Source of the DNA: Anaerolineales bacterium UBA5195 | GTDB taxonomy: Bacteria > Chloroflexota > Anaerolineae > Anaerolineales > Villigracilaceae | Direction: 5' to 3' | Length of the DNA: 64,000 nucleotides | Assembly (NCBI GenBank): GCA_002412925.1 | Contig: DHVZ01000011.1 | Location: 39,228 to 103,227, forward strand | In this document: piece by piece, positions 26,748 through 35,876 of the stretch | Layout of the letters: each line of letters opens with the position of its first letter | How positions within the stretch are numbered: the first letter of the stretch is position 1 | Notes under the pieces: generated by a model | Database searches by the model: none | Told to the model about the DNA's origin: nothing | Seen by the model: the letters and a program-made list of their open reading frames with translations, nothing else | Position numbers and translations under genes: made by a program

Positions 26748-26783
26748 AAACGGGGCCTGGTTTCGCTTGAACAGGCCCCGTTT
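26748..26783 (+). terminator. Hairpin, likely transcription terminator after the phosphatase gene
   Basis: A perfect 12-bp inverted repeat, AAACGGGGCCTG (26748-26759) and CAGGCCCCGTTT (26772-26783), with a 12-base loop. It lies 80 bases after the phosphatase stop and 33 bases before the DUF4012 start. Only three T follow the GC stem, so termination may be partial. Confidence 0.55.
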
Positions 26784-26815
26784 AACCCGGTGCGGCGCAG
26801 CCTCTGTCAGAATGG

Positions 26816-29434
26816 ATGAAACGAAGAACTAACCAAATGCCAAAAACCCCCCGACCTGTGGAACAAGATCAAGCCGCCCTCAAAGCGCAAGTGGATTTGG
26901 TCAAGCAAATCCTGAAGAATTTACATTCTCCAGAGCAGTTGGACGAACACCCCTGGACAAAAAGCCTGATTGTGCAGGCTGAAATTGCCGCCGACCCAGC
27001 GCTGCTCCAAAAAAGCCCGGGCCTGCAACTGGCCGTGGCGGTCAGCCATTTATTCAAGGAGGCGATGCCCGCCGCGCCGCCCAAACGGGGCAAACGGCTG
27101 GATACGCGCTGGGGCGAATTTGGCCTCCTGGCGGCGCAATATTTTGCGCCCTTCCTGTTTGGCGCGCCATCCCCGGCGTCCCTGCGGGAGGCCTGGGGCA
27201 AGATCGATCAGGCCATCTTATGGTTTGTCTATGGAAAAATCCCCGAGTCTGCCTCAGACTTGGATCTGGCCCGTTACAAACTGGTCGGGGATGAATTGGA
27301 GGTGGCTCCCAACAGCACCCTGAGTGATTGGCACCGCAAAGGGATTGGGCGCCTGGCCGGGGTGATCCTGGAGCGCGAACAGCATTTGAGTCGCGCGCTC
27401 CCGCAGCCGGCCGAGGTGGTCGAGGTTCCGGCTCCAGCCCGGCTGGAACCGGAGCGAACCAGGCCAACGTTTCCGCTCAGGAAATGGGTTCTTGGGGGCT
27501 TGCTTGCGCTTGGGCTGCTGGCTGGTCTTTTCGCTGCCAACCAGGCCTGGCAGGTGGCCCAGCTGGCCGAAAAAATCAACGCTGACGCCTCCCAACTCCA
27601 GGAGCTGGTTTCGGGCGAGCCTGACCTTGAGATGATCCAGCAGGCCGGGCCGCTTCTGGGCAGCTTGCACGAGGATCTGGGCCGCTTGCGCGCGCAGGCC
27701 GACCCGCCGCTCAAGCAGTTTGGGCCGTGGCTGGCCTGGGTTCCCGTCTATGGCGCGGATATTTCGGCGGCTTCCGACCTGCTAGCGCTGGCCGACCAGA
27801 CGGTCAATGCTGCCCGGCTGGCTTCCCAGGCGACCGCCCCGCTCATCGAAGCCGTGCAGGCGGCTTCCGCCCCGCCTTCCCCGCGTTCCCTGACGAAGCT
27901 CCTGGTGCAGGCCCAGCCAGAACTGGTGCAGGCCAGGCAGGCTTTGGCCGAAGCGCGTTCGATCCGGGTGCGGATCCATCCCGAGGTCTTCTCGCCAAAA
28001 ACAAAAGCGCTGGTCCTCAAGCTGGACCCGCTGCTTGACCTGCTCGAGGATGGTCTCTCTGGCTTGCTGGCCCTGCCGAAACTGCTCGGGGCCAGCAGCG
28101 AAGGCCCGAAGACCTACATGATCCTGGTCCAGAACGAAGACGAACTGCGCGCCACCGGCGGCTATCTCAGCTCCGTGGGCAGTTTTGTGATTCGCGATGG
28201 GGAGCTTTTCGGCCTGAGATTTGAAAACACGGATGATTATCAAGATTGGGAAAAGCCCTATCCGCTCTCACCCTGGCAGATGGAAGACTATATGAACATC
28301 CCGGTGATTTTGCTGCGGGATTCGAACTGGTCTCCCAATTTCCCGGCCAGCGTCTCGCTGACCGAGTTTTTGTACGCTTACCAGAATAATCATTCGGTCG
28401 ATGGCGTGATTGCCATCAACCAGCAGGCCCTGGTCATCCTGCTCAAGGCGATTGGCCCGCTCAGCATTGAAGCTGTTCCCGAGGCGATTACGGCAGAGAA
28501 CGTCATCGCCTATATGCGCGAAGCCAAAATCCCTCCCGAAGAAGTGCGCCCCTCGAAGTGGGATCGCAAGGCTTTCATCGGGAATATGGCGGCGGCCATT
28601 TTGGACAAACTGCTGGCGGGGGATGGGCTGGCCTGGGAACCCCTGGCGCGGGCGATGATCAGCGCGCTCGACCAGCGCCAGATCCTGCTCCAGTTCGATG
28701 ACCCTGACCTGACGGCTCTCGTCGCCCGGCACGCCTGGGATGGCGCTGTGCGCGCGGTTGAAGGCGATTTCCTGATGAGCGTGGATACCAATCTTGGGTA
28801 TAACAAGACCAACGCGCTGGTCGAAAAAAAACTGGCCTATGATCTCGATTTGAGCGATCTTGAAAACCCCACCGGTTCGCTGGTGGTCTTCCATCAGAAT
28901 CGGGCGGTTGCGCCGCTGCCTTGCGTGCAATGGGGAGCGGAAACGCCGGCTGCCGAAAAGTGGTATGCGATCAATCGCTGTTACTACAATTACCTGCGCG
29001 TTTACCTGCCGGAGGGCACACGCCTGATCGAGGCCGCTCCGCACGCCATTCCGGCGGACTGGATGATCCTCGGGCAGGCCGTCCCCGCCCGGGTGGACCT
29101 GCTCGACCCTGAATTCGAAAAGATTGATGGCCTTCAAGGGTTTGGCACCCTGGTGGTGGTGCCCGGCAAGCGCACCCTCAGCACCAGTTTTACGTTTGCC
29201 CTGCCCGCCAGGGTGGTTTTGTCGGGGCCGGCCAGTTGGGAAAAAACCTACAGCCTGAAGATTCAAAAACAGGCTGGCACGCGCGCCATGCCCCTGACAG
29301 TTCGCCTCCATTTACCTGCGGGAGCGCAGGTTGAGCAGGCGCCTCCCGCCGCGCTGGTTGAATCAAACAATCTCTTGCTTGAAACCAACCTGACCACTGA
29401 CTTGATGATCAGGGTTGTTTTCTCCCTGCCCTAA
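26816..29434 (+). CDS. DUF4012 domain membrane protein, 872 aa
   Basis: A large single-pass membrane protein. Residues 1-220 are cytoplasmic and partly disordered, a membrane helix lies at about 221-243 (WVLGGLLALGLLAGLFAA), and a long helical segment precedes the DUF4012 core. The core signature is YMILVQNEDELRATGGYLSSVGSF (about 437-460), followed by GELFGLRFENTDDYQDWEKPYPLSPWQMEDYM and NYLRVYLPEGTRLIEAAP. DUF4012 proteins are cell-surface proteins common in Chloroflexota and Actinobacteria near wall-polymer genes and are distantly LCP-like; the activity is not established. ATG 26816 follows a weak RBS, and ATG 26837 is an alternative. It probably acts downstream of polymer export. Confidence 0.75.
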   Translation: MKRRTNQMPKTPRPVEQDQAALKAQVDLVKQILKNLHSPEQLDEHPWTKSLIVQAEIAADPALLQKSPGLQLAVAVSHLFKEAMPAAPPKRGKRLDTRWGEFGLLAAQYFAPFLFGAPSPASLREAWGKIDQAILWFVYGKIPESASDLDLARYKLVGDELEVAPNSTLSDWHRKGIGRLAGVILEREQHLSRALPQPAEVVEVPAPARLEPERTRPTFPLRKWVLGGLLALGLLAGLFAANQAWQVAQLAEKINADASQLQELVSGEPDLEMIQQAGPLLGSLHEDLGRLRAQADPPLKQFGPWLAWVPVYGADISAASDLLALADQTVNAARLASQATAPLIEAVQAASAPPSPRSLTKLLVQAQPELVQARQALAEARSIRVRIHPEVFSPKTKALVLKLDPLLDLLEDGLSGLLALPKLLGASSEGPKTYMILVQNEDELRATGGYLSSVGSFVIRDGELFGLRFENTDDYQDWEKPYPLSPWQMEDYMNIPVILLRDSNWSPNFPASVSLTEFLYAYQNNHSVDGVIAINQQALVILLKAIGPLSIEAVPEAITAENVIAYMREAKIPPEEVRPSKWDRKAFIGNMAAAILDKLLAGDGLAWEPLARAMISALDQRQILLQFDDPDLTALVARHAWDGAVRAVEGDFLMSVDTNLGYNKTNALVEKKLAYDLDLSDLENPTGSLVVFHQNRAVAPLPCVQWGAETPAAEKWYAINRCYYNYLRVYLPEGTRLIEAAPHAIPADWMILGQAVPARVDLLDPEFEKIDGLQGFGTLVVVPGKRTLSTSFTFALPARVVLSGPASWEKTYSLKIQKQAGTRAMPLTVRLHLPAGAQVEQAPPAALVESNNLLLETNLTTDLMIRVVFSLP

Positions 29435-29526
29435 ATCCGGACGAAATCCGAACCTCAACCTCTTCGCCAATGGGATTGAATAGGCTAGAATATGAATAAC
29501 GTATTCTAGCTAAAAAGGAGAATTTT

Positions 29527-30021
29527 ATGAATAAAACCATTCGTTTTCTGTTGATCCTGGTTTTGCTGGTGGGGGTGGTTGCGGTTGCAGGCAGTAAAGT
29601 TGCCTGGGCTGGCTCCGCGCCGGCTTCAGACCAGGCCAAGGCTGAGGCTGCCTCAGCGCTTGCGCTCAAGCCTGGAACTGTGGTAGTGCCAGTACCGAAT
29701 CACCCTGAACAAGAAGGCGTCAATGTCGATGCGAGTAAGGCCTGCCCGGTCTCCATTCGCGGCCATGCCACCTTGTGCGCGTTGACCAGCGGAACGGAAG
29801 TTTTCGGCTCGCTTCGCGCCAGGGAGTCCGGCTATCTCTCCAAAGTTGTCAGCCTGTACTTCACCTCTGGCAGCGCGCGCCTGTGCTTTGGCGCCCCCCA
29901 GGGCAACGAAGTGATTTATGTTGACAGCAATGGCGAATGGGTTCCCCTCTACACCTTCTATGTGGACGGCCAGGCCTGTGTGGATGTCAGCACGAGCGGC
30001 CTGTACGTGCTGGGAAAGTAA
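29527..30021 (+). CDS. Small secreted protein with paired cysteines, function unknown
   Basis: 164 residues, preceded by an excellent AAGGAG 9 bases before the ATG. A signal peptide (about 1-28, MNKTIRFLLILVLLVGVVAVAG then AWA) leaves a mature domain of about 110 residues after a short Ala-rich linker. Four cysteines (ACP, LCAL, RLCFG, QACVD) could form two disulfides. The fold looks all-beta, with tyrosine-rich strands (GYLSKVVSLYFTSG, VPLYTFYVDG). I do not recognise the family. It is followed by the strongest terminator in the window, so it is probably a highly expressed single-gene unit. A possible -10 (TATGAATAACGT region) precedes it but is not certain. Confidence 0.6.
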   Translation: MNKTIRFLLILVLLVGVVAVAGSKVAWAGSAPASDQAKAEAASALALKPGTVVVPVPNHPEQEGVNVDASKACPVSIRGHATLCALTSGTEVFGSLRARESGYLSKVVSLYFTSGSARLCFGAPQGNEVIYVDSNGEWVPLYTFYVDGQACVDVSTSGLYVLGK

Positions 30022-30056
30022 CCCGGTAGTCCCGTTTTAAAAAGTCAAGTCTTCCG

Positions 30057-30089
30057 AAAAGGGAGGAGGCCCGGCCTCCTCCCTTTTTT
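30057..30089 (+). terminator. Strong rho-independent terminator
   Basis: GGGAGGAGGC (30061-30070) pairs with GCCTCCTCCC (30074-30083) around a 3-base loop, preceded by AAAA and followed by six T. It lies 36 bases after the small secreted protein gene and 23 bases before the next start. Confidence 0.9.
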
Positions 30090-30111
30090 GATTAACCTCG
30101 AGAGCCTGCCC

Positions 30112-31569
30112 GTGCGAAAAAACCTCCCTCCCCTTTTTCTGGCGCTTTCCCTGCTGCTGATCTACCTGGGAACGCTCGCTCCCGGCCTGACCTGGGCAAA
30201 TGACGGGGCCGATGGCGGCGATTTGATCACTGCCGCTGCCACCGGTGGAATCCCGCACCCGACAGGTTATCCCACTTACCTGCTCCTGGCCCGGCTTTTT
30301 CAATTCCTGCCGCTCGGATCGCTGGCCTTGCGCACCAACCTGCTCTCAGCGCTGGCTGCTGTCCTGGCGGCTCTGCTGGTCTACCTGATCCTTGTCCGGC
30401 TGCCAGCCTCCCCGGTGGCCGGGAACTGGCTGGCGGGCCTGATCGCCGCGTTTTCGTTCGGCCTCTCCCCCCTGCTCTGGTCACAGGCGGTCATTACTGA
30501 AGTCTATGCCTTGCACGCGGCTTTTGCCGCGCTCTCCATCTGGCTGGCCCTTTTCGTTCCCAGCCTTGCTTCGCGCGCGCGGCTCGACCGTTTGCGCGGC
30601 CTGACCCTCGGGCTGGCAATCGGGAACCACCTGACTTCCGTCTTCTTCGTTCCCTCAATACTCCTGGCGGGCGCCTGGAAAGGGCGCTGGCAATTGGATT
30701 GGAACGTCCTGCTCCGCAGTTCTGCCTGGTTGGGGGCAGGCTTGCTGGTTTACCTTGGCCTGCCAATCCGGGCGCTCTCGAATCCGCCGGTTAATTGGGG
30801 CAATCCGGTTACGTTGCGCCAGTTTGCCTGGCTGGTGACCGGCGAGTTATACCAGGAACGCCTGCTGGATTTGACCCGTGCGGGACTTCTCGAACGCGTC
30901 CAGGCCTGGGCAAATTTGCTGCTGCAACAATTCGAACTGCCCGGGGTCTTGCTTGCGCTGGTTGGCCTGGTTTACTTCTTTAAACCTTCCCGCCTGTATT
31001 TCATCACCCTGTGTAATGCAATCCTGTTTTCATTATTTGCCATCTTCTACGCTTCGTTTGATTCGTATGTTTACCTGCTCCCGGTTTTCCTGTCTTTCGC
31101 AATCTGGATCGGCCTCGGGATTGGCGGTCTGCTGCAAACAGCCGGCCAATCTGCGCGCGGCCTGAGGATCGTGGTCTTCACGGCCTTTGCGCTCCTGTTT
31201 TGCGTTTTGACGGCCAGCCGCTGGGGTAGTGTCGACGCGGCGCATGACCTGCGCGCCGAACAGTTTGGCGCGCGGGCCATGGCAAGCTTGCCTGAAAATG
31301 CCATCGTTTTTGCAGATGGCGACCGGGCGATCTTTGCCCTCTGGTATTTTCATTTCGCCCTGGGGCAGCGCCCCGACCTTGCCATCCTGGTCCCTGACCT
31401 GCTCCCGGCGGATTGGTATCTGAAGACGCTCCAGTCGGTTTACCCTTCCCTGCGCTGGCCGGAGGGTCTCCCCTGGCCGCCGACCATCAGCGCGGCCAAC
31501 CAGCCTCGTCCCAGTTGTTATCTGAGTTCCGCGGCTCTGGAAGAAATTTCTTGCAGCCCAACTCCTTGA
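30112..31569 (+). CDS. DUF2723 membrane protein, putative lipid-dependent glycosyltransferase (GT-C)
   Basis: A 485-residue integral membrane protein with about 10 predicted helices. Near the N-terminus it has the DUF2723 signature: LAPGLTWANDGADGGDLITAAATGGIPHPTGYPTYLLLARLF, in which Asp, Gly and the H-P-x-G-Y-P stretch are hallmarks and the first loop acid probably serves catalysis, as in GT-C mannosyltransferases. VITEVYALHAAF is a second signature. Such proteins resemble eukaryotic protein O-mannosyltransferases and are thought to use polyprenyl-phosphate sugars on the outer face. GTG 30112 is used because upstream codons lie in the terminator. It may glycosylate surface proteins such as the giant protein downstream (inference). 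It is convergent with the MFS gene. Confidence 0.75.
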   Translation: MRKNLPPLFLALSLLLIYLGTLAPGLTWANDGADGGDLITAAATGGIPHPTGYPTYLLLARLFQFLPLGSLALRTNLLSALAAVLAALLVYLILVRLPASPVAGNWLAGLIAAFSFGLSPLLWSQAVITEVYALHAAFAALSIWLALFVPSLASRARLDRLRGLTLGLAIGNHLTSVFFVPSILLAGAWKGRWQLDWNVLLRSSAWLGAGLLVYLGLPIRALSNPPVNWGNPVTLRQFAWLVTGELYQERLLDLTRAGLLERVQAWANLLLQQFELPGVLLALVGLVYFFKPSRLYFITLCNAILFSLFAIFYASFDSYVYLLPVFLSFAIWIGLGIGGLLQTAGQSARGLRIVVFTAFALLFCVLTASRWGSVDAAHDLRAEQFGARAMASLPENAIVFADGDRAIFALWYFHFALGQRPDLAILVPDLLPADWYLKTLQSVYPSLRWPEGLPWPPTISAANQPRPSCYLSSAALEEISCSPTP

Positions 31570-31597
31570 AGCCTGCTCGCGAGTCTCTGGCGCAGGG

Positions 31598-33013
31598 TCA
31601 GTTCCTGATCGGGCGCACAAAGACTGCGGCCACAGAAGAGAACAGGAACATCACTCCAAACATCGACATTAAAAGCACGTAGCCAGACGCATCGGCAATC
31701 GCGCCGCCGATATATGCGCCAATCGCGCCCGCGCCCGCACCGGCGATGTTTTGCAAACCGAGAAATTCGCCGGAGCGCTCTTTGGGGATGATGTCGGTGC
31801 CGAGCGCCCACGAAGCGACGCTGAAGATGGCGTATGCCATGCCGATCAACCCGGCGGCGACGTACATCAGCGGCTGGGTTTGCCCGAGCACCATGACGGC
31901 CACGCCCAACGCGCCGATCAGGCCGCTCGAAACGGTCAGCAGGCGGCGGTCAACCTGGTCTGAGAGCCAGCCCGCCAGCAGGCCAAAGAGAATCACGCAA
32001 ACGCCCAGCACCAGCGGCAGGGTTCCGGCCAGACCGGCAGCCTGTTTGCCGGGCAGGTTGAATTTTTCCTGGACAAAGTACAACAAAAAGACGCCGATAT
32101 TGTTGATGGCGACCAGCGCAGCCAGGCGGTTGATCACCAGCCAGGTAAAGGGGCGGTTCTGGCTGGCTGAAGCGCCCAGGTGGATATACAAACTGGCGAA
32201 AACGCCTGCCACGACGGCAATTGTCATGGCGGTGACCCCCACTGCGCCGAAGACCAGGCGGTTGCCAGTTGGCAGGAGGGGCAGGGCGGCCTGGACGAAC
32301 TGCCCCAGCCCCAGGATGAGGCCGGTGAAGGCGCCGGTCATCACCAGCAGGCTGACGAAAGGTTTCCAGTTCAGGGCGGGGGCGGAGGTGAGCGGTTTTT
32401 CCTTGACGAACATGGCCAGCCCCATGCAAGCCAGCATGGCGGCGCAGGTAATCAGCAGACCGGCCAGGATATTCCCTTTTTGAACGATTGGCGCAATCAC
32501 CAGCCCAAAAATGACCAGCGGCAGGGGCACTTCCAGCAGGGTCTTGACGCCCGCTGCAAGCCCGCGCTTTTCCGGGGGGACGAGATCGGGGATAAAACCC
32601 TGGGTGGCAGATTGCGACAGGTTGGTGGAGGCCATCGAGAGCAGGTAAACCGCAAATAAAACATAATAGCCGGAAAGACCTTGCAGGCCCGCCACCCAGG
32701 CCAGGCTCAGGATCAGCAGCACTTCCAGCAGGGTGCCGGCCAGGATGAACGGGCGACGGCGCCCCCAGGGCAGGCGGGAGTGGTCTGAGAGAATCCCGAA
32801 CAGGGCCTGGAGCAGGACCGCCGCCATTAATCCCCACAAACGGATGAAACCAAAGTAGGTTCCCTTTTGCGCTTCGCCGACAAAGCCCTGCACAAGCAGG
32901 GGGATGAGCAGCCCGGCCAGCACCTGCGAACGCAGGGTCAGCGCAAACCAGTTGGCGTTCATGAACAGGTACTGGTACCAGCGGATGGGTTGGGGTGTGG
33001 ATTGGATGGTCAT
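31598..33013 (-). CDS. Major facilitator superfamily sugar transporter (SLC45/GPH-like)
   Basis: A 471-residue permease with 12 predicted membrane helices, the only minus-strand gene here. The loop between helices 2 and 3 reads GILSDHSRLPWGRRRPFILAG, where D-x6-WGRRRPF is the pattern of SLC45/plant sucrose and GPH-type sugar transporters rather than generic MFS. QSATQGFIPDLVPPEKRGLAAGV is the matching second loop. A near-perfect AGGAGGAG lies 5 bases before the start. It is divergent from the ROK regulator and shares a 160-bp promoter region with a symmetric -10, so it is probably regulated by it and may import the sugar or a glycoside of the downstream pathway. Confidence 0.78.
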   Translation of the reverse strand: MTIQSTPQPIRWYQYLFMNANWFALTLRSQVLAGLLIPLLVQGFVGEAQKGTYFGFIRLWGLMAAVLLQALFGILSDHSRLPWGRRRPFILAGTLLEVLLILSLAWVAGLQGLSGYYVLFAVYLLSMASTNLSQSATQGFIPDLVPPEKRGLAAGVKTLLEVPLPLVIFGLVIAPIVQKGNILAGLLITCAAMLACMGLAMFVKEKPLTSAPALNWKPFVSLLVMTGAFTGLILGLGQFVQAALPLLPTGNRLVFGAVGVTAMTIAVVAGVFASLYIHLGASASQNRPFTWLVINRLAALVAINNIGVFLLYFVQEKFNLPGKQAAGLAGTLPLVLGVCVILFGLLAGWLSDQVDRRLLTVSSGLIGALGVAVMVLGQTQPLMYVAAGLIGMAYAIFSVASWALGTDIIPKERSGEFLGLQNIAGAGAGAIGAYIGGAIADASGYVLLMSMFGVMFLFSSVAAVFVRPIRN

Positions 33014-33094
33014 GGCTCCTCCTGTGAGAGTAGGGGAACGACGATTCGCTCAGTCAAAACAAACTTCAAGTTCTTCGCCGCGCCTCAAAATACA

Positions 33095-33123
33095 TTGACA
33101 TTTGCTCATTCCAATTATATAAT
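33095..33123 (+). promoter_or_regulatory. Sigma70-type promoter with symmetric -10 between MFS and ROK genes
   Basis: TTGACA (33095-33100) and TATAAT (33118-33123) are both consensus and spaced 17 bp. The -10 is embedded in ATTATATAAT (33114-33123), a perfect palindrome, so TATAAT is also present on the minus strand and could serve the divergent MFS gene; its -35 on that strand is poor. It drives the ROK gene with a leader of about 45 bases. Confidence 0.8.
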
Positions 33124-33139
33124 GAAAATAATTATTTTC
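33124..33139. promoter_or_regulatory. Probable repressor operator, 16-bp perfect palindrome
   Basis: GAAAATAATTATTTTC begins at the base after the -10 box, covering the expected transcription start. AT-rich TTATTT/AAATAA palindromes are typical of NagC/XylR-type ROK operators. A second imperfect half (AAAAAATAATTATC) follows at 33149-33162, so two sites may cooperate. Autoregulation by the adjacent ROK protein is inferred. Confidence 0.7.
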
Positions 33140-33173
33140 TAAAGATGAAAAAATAATTATCTGGAGATTTGAC

Positions 33174-34427
33174 ATGCCGAAACAGAGCTTTCGGGGCAGC
33201 AACATCAATCTGGTGAAATTGCATAATTTGCGTGTTGTCCTGCTCAGCCTGCTGCATGAGTCTAATTTATCGCGCGTCCAGATAGCTAAAAAGACCAATC
33301 TCTCCAATACGACCATCACCAATTTAATTTCTGAACTGATCGACCAGGGCATCGTTTCAGAGGTCGAAGAAACTGAACTGGAGCAGGGTGAACTCCGCCC
33401 GGTGGGCCGCCCGCGCACCAGCATCCAGCTTGAGCCGAATGCCCGCTTTGTCGTTGGGGTGCATATTGGCGTGGGCTTGTTCAGGGTGGGTCTTGTTAAT
33501 ATCTATAACGAGATGCTCCACAACCAGGTGGTTTATTTCGAGATCAGCCGGCCGGCTGACCAGGTTCTGGTGCAAATTGTCCAGACGATTGAAGCGGTGA
33601 TCACTGTCAGCGGGGTGGAGCGCAGCAAAATTTTGGGTATCGGCGTCGGAGCTTCGGGGTTGGTCGATTTTCAAACCGGGATCAATCTATTGGCTCCCAA
33701 CCTGAACTGGCACAACGTCCCCCTGCGCGATGATTTACAGCAGGCGCTTAACCTGCCGGTTGTGGTGGATAACAATGTGCGCACAATGGCCCTGGGTGAA
33801 ACCTATTTCGGGGCCGGGCGCGGCGTCGATTCTCTGGCTTTTGTCTATGGGCGGACTGGTGTGGGCGCCGGTTTGATCTTTAAAGGCCAGGTTTTTCGCG
33901 GCAGCACCAAAGGCGCTGGCGAGATTGGACACACAGTCATTTTGCTGCGTGGCGGGGAGCTTTGCCGCTGTGGGCAGAGAGGCTGTCTGGAAACATTGAT
34001 CTCCGAGGAGGCCATCTTGCGGCAGGCCGAGCAGATTACCCGGCTGTATCCGCAAGGGATTCTCGCCCAGACTTTATCTGATGAAAATGATATTTCTCCG
34101 ATTGAACGTGTCTTTAGGGCTGCCCGCGCAGGTGATGAAACTGTCAGGGCGATGCTCGAAGATCGCGCTTTTTATCTTGGGGTGGCTTTAACCGGTGTCG
34201 TCAACCTGTTCAATCCTGAGCTGATTCTCCTGGGCGGGATCTTCTCGCGCGGGGTAGACTTTTTCCTTGAACCAGCCATCAACACTGTCAGCCAGATGTC
34301 TTTTGGCGGGATGGGCAGGCGGGTCCGGATCGAAGCCACCAGTTTTGGTTGGAAAGCCGGTGTTTTGGGGGCGTCAGCCCTGGCGTTAATGCACTTTTTC
34401 TATCAGTCTGAATCATCAAATCTATAA
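33174..34427 (+). CDS. ROK-family transcriptional regulator (NagC/XylR type)
   Basis: A 417-residue repressor. An N-terminal winged helix-turn-helix (about 14-70) contains ARVQIAKKTNLSNTTITNLISEL in the form S-R-V-Q-I-A followed by the recognition helix NTTITNLISEL. The ROK sugar-binding domain has IGVGASGLVD, VVDNNVRTMALGE, and the zinc motif GHTVILLRGGELCRCGQRGCLE, in which one His and three Cys bind structural zinc. ROK regulators release DNA on binding a sugar or sugar phosphate. CTGGAG lies 7 bases upstream. It heads the co-directional sulfosugar cluster and is the probable sensor of its substrate; the exact ligand is unknown. Confidence 0.87.
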   Translation: MPKQSFRGSNINLVKLHNLRVVLLSLLHESNLSRVQIAKKTNLSNTTITNLISELIDQGIVSEVEETELEQGELRPVGRPRTSIQLEPNARFVVGVHIGVGLFRVGLVNIYNEMLHNQVVYFEISRPADQVLVQIVQTIEAVITVSGVERSKILGIGVGASGLVDFQTGINLLAPNLNWHNVPLRDDLQQALNLPVVVDNNVRTMALGETYFGAGRGVDSLAFVYGRTGVGAGLIFKGQVFRGSTKGAGEIGHTVILLRGGELCRCGQRGCLETLISEEAILRQAEQITRLYPQGILAQTLSDENDISPIERVFRAARAGDETVRAMLEDRAFYLGVALTGVVNLFNPELILLGGIFSRGVDFFLEPAINTVSQMSFGGMGRRVRIEATSFGWKAGVLGASALALMHFFYQSESSNL

Positions 34428-34437
34428 AGAGGAATTT

Positions 34438-35790
34438 GTGGAATCTCTTCGCATCGCTTTCTTACCTCTTCTGCGCACCACCTTTGATGTTCCGCTTGCC
34501 GAAACGATGATTTCTGAAGCGCGTCAGGGTTTGCTTGAGGCCGGATTTGAATTGGTCGGCCCTGCTCAGGGCCTGACTGATTTAGCCGCCGCCCAGGCCG
34601 CCGCCGTGGAACTCAGTTCCACCCCCTTTGACCTGCTCCTGATTTTTCAGGCCAGCTTTGCTGACAGCTCCATGACAGTCGCCTTGACCGAGAAAACCGA
34701 AGCTCCGGTCTTTTTGTGGGCTGTCCCCGAACCCTGGACAGGCGAGCGGCTGCGCCTGAATTCGCTCTGCGGGATCAACCTGGCCGGTCATGCCTTGACC
34801 CTGCGCCGGCGCAAATACGATTACGCCTACGCCGCGCCGGAGGATGCGGCCACCCTCCAGCAAATCCGCACCCTGGCCGCGGCGGGACGGTTGCGCCGCA
34901 GCTTGAAATCTACCCGCCTGGGCGTGGTTGGTGAGCACCCAACCGGGATGGATTCCTGCCACCTGGACGAACCGGCCCTGGCCCGCATTTTCGGAATCCA
35001 AATCCAACGGATTGAACTGAGCGAGGTTTTCCAACGCGCGCGCAGCACGCCCGCCGCCCGGCTGGCCCCCATTCGCTCACGCCTGGAAACTCACCTGGAT
35101 AACCTGGCAACCTTGGACCAGACCCCGTTGAATGGCACCTTAAGCGTTTATTCAGCGCTGAAAGAAATCGCGGCTGAACACAAGCTGGATGGGCTGGCCG
35201 TTCGCTGTTGGCCCGAGTTTTTCACCGAGATGGGCTGCGCCGCCTGTGGCGCGATGTCGATGCTGAGCGATGGTTTTGATGGGGCCACCTCGCTCCCCTG
35301 CAGTTGCGAAGCTGATATCAATGGCACTGTGACGCAGTTGTTATTGCAAACCCTGGCCGATGCCCCGGCTTTCGGCACCGACATGGTGGCCGTGGATTTT
35401 GACAAAGACAGCATGGCGCTCTGGCATTGCGGTCTGGCCCCTTTCTCGATGGCTGACCCGGCTGTCCAGGCCCACGGAGGCATTCACTCCAACCGGCGTG
35501 TGCCGTTGGTGATGGAGTTCCCGCTCAAGCCTGGGCCGGTCACGATCGCGCGTCTTAGCCAGGCCACCGGTGAGTTAAGGCTGGTGTTGGCCCAGGGCGA
35601 AATGCTTTCATCGCCCAAGCCCTTTAGCGGCACATCTGGCACGCTGCGGCTTTCCAGTCCGGTGCGCGATTTTCTGGATGTATTGATGCGTGAAGGGCTG
35701 GAGCATCATGTTTCGTTGGTCTATGGCAATTACCTAAAAGAATTACAGGTTTTTGCCTCGCTTGTTGGCCTGCCTGTCTTGAATTGCTAA
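34438..35790 (+). CDS. L-fucose/arabinose-isomerase-fold sugar isomerase (candidate sulfoquinovose isomerase)
   Basis: A 450-residue cytosolic aldose-ketose isomerase-like protein. The C-terminal half carries RCWPEFFTEMGCAACGAMSML, PCSCEADINGTVTQLLLQ and MALWHCGLAPFSM; Glu, Asp/Glu and His in these three places correspond to the Mn-binding residues of fucose isomerase. The N-terminal Rossmann-like part has QASFAD and TRLGVVGEHPTGMDSC. Fucose/arabinose-isomerase relatives isomerise sulfoquinovose to sulfofructose in several sulfoglycolysis routes. The context (transaldolase and sulfolactate lyase downstream) supports that substrate; it is inference. GTG start with AGAGGAA 6 bases upstream, 10 bases after the ROK gene. 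Confidence 0.72.
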   Translation: MESLRIAFLPLLRTTFDVPLAETMISEARQGLLEAGFELVGPAQGLTDLAAAQAAAVELSSTPFDLLLIFQASFADSSMTVALTEKTEAPVFLWAVPEPWTGERLRLNSLCGINLAGHALTLRRRKYDYAYAAPEDAATLQQIRTLAAAGRLRRSLKSTRLGVVGEHPTGMDSCHLDEPALARIFGIQIQRIELSEVFQRARSTPAARLAPIRSRLETHLDNLATLDQTPLNGTLSVYSALKEIAAEHKLDGLAVRCWPEFFTEMGCAACGAMSMLSDGFDGATSLPCSCEADINGTVTQLLLQTLADAPAFGTDMVAVDFDKDSMALWHCGLAPFSMADPAVQAHGGIHSNRRVPLVMEFPLKPGPVTIARLSQATGELRLVLAQGEMLSSPKPFSGTSGTLRLSSPVRDFLDVLMREGLEHHVSLVYGNYLKELQVFASLVGLPVLNC

Positions 35791-35876
35791 CCATAGGAGG
35801 TGTCTCCCCGAAGAATTGGCCCGTCCGTCTTGAACTTGAAAATAACCTATCACCACTAATAAAGAGGAGATGAAAA

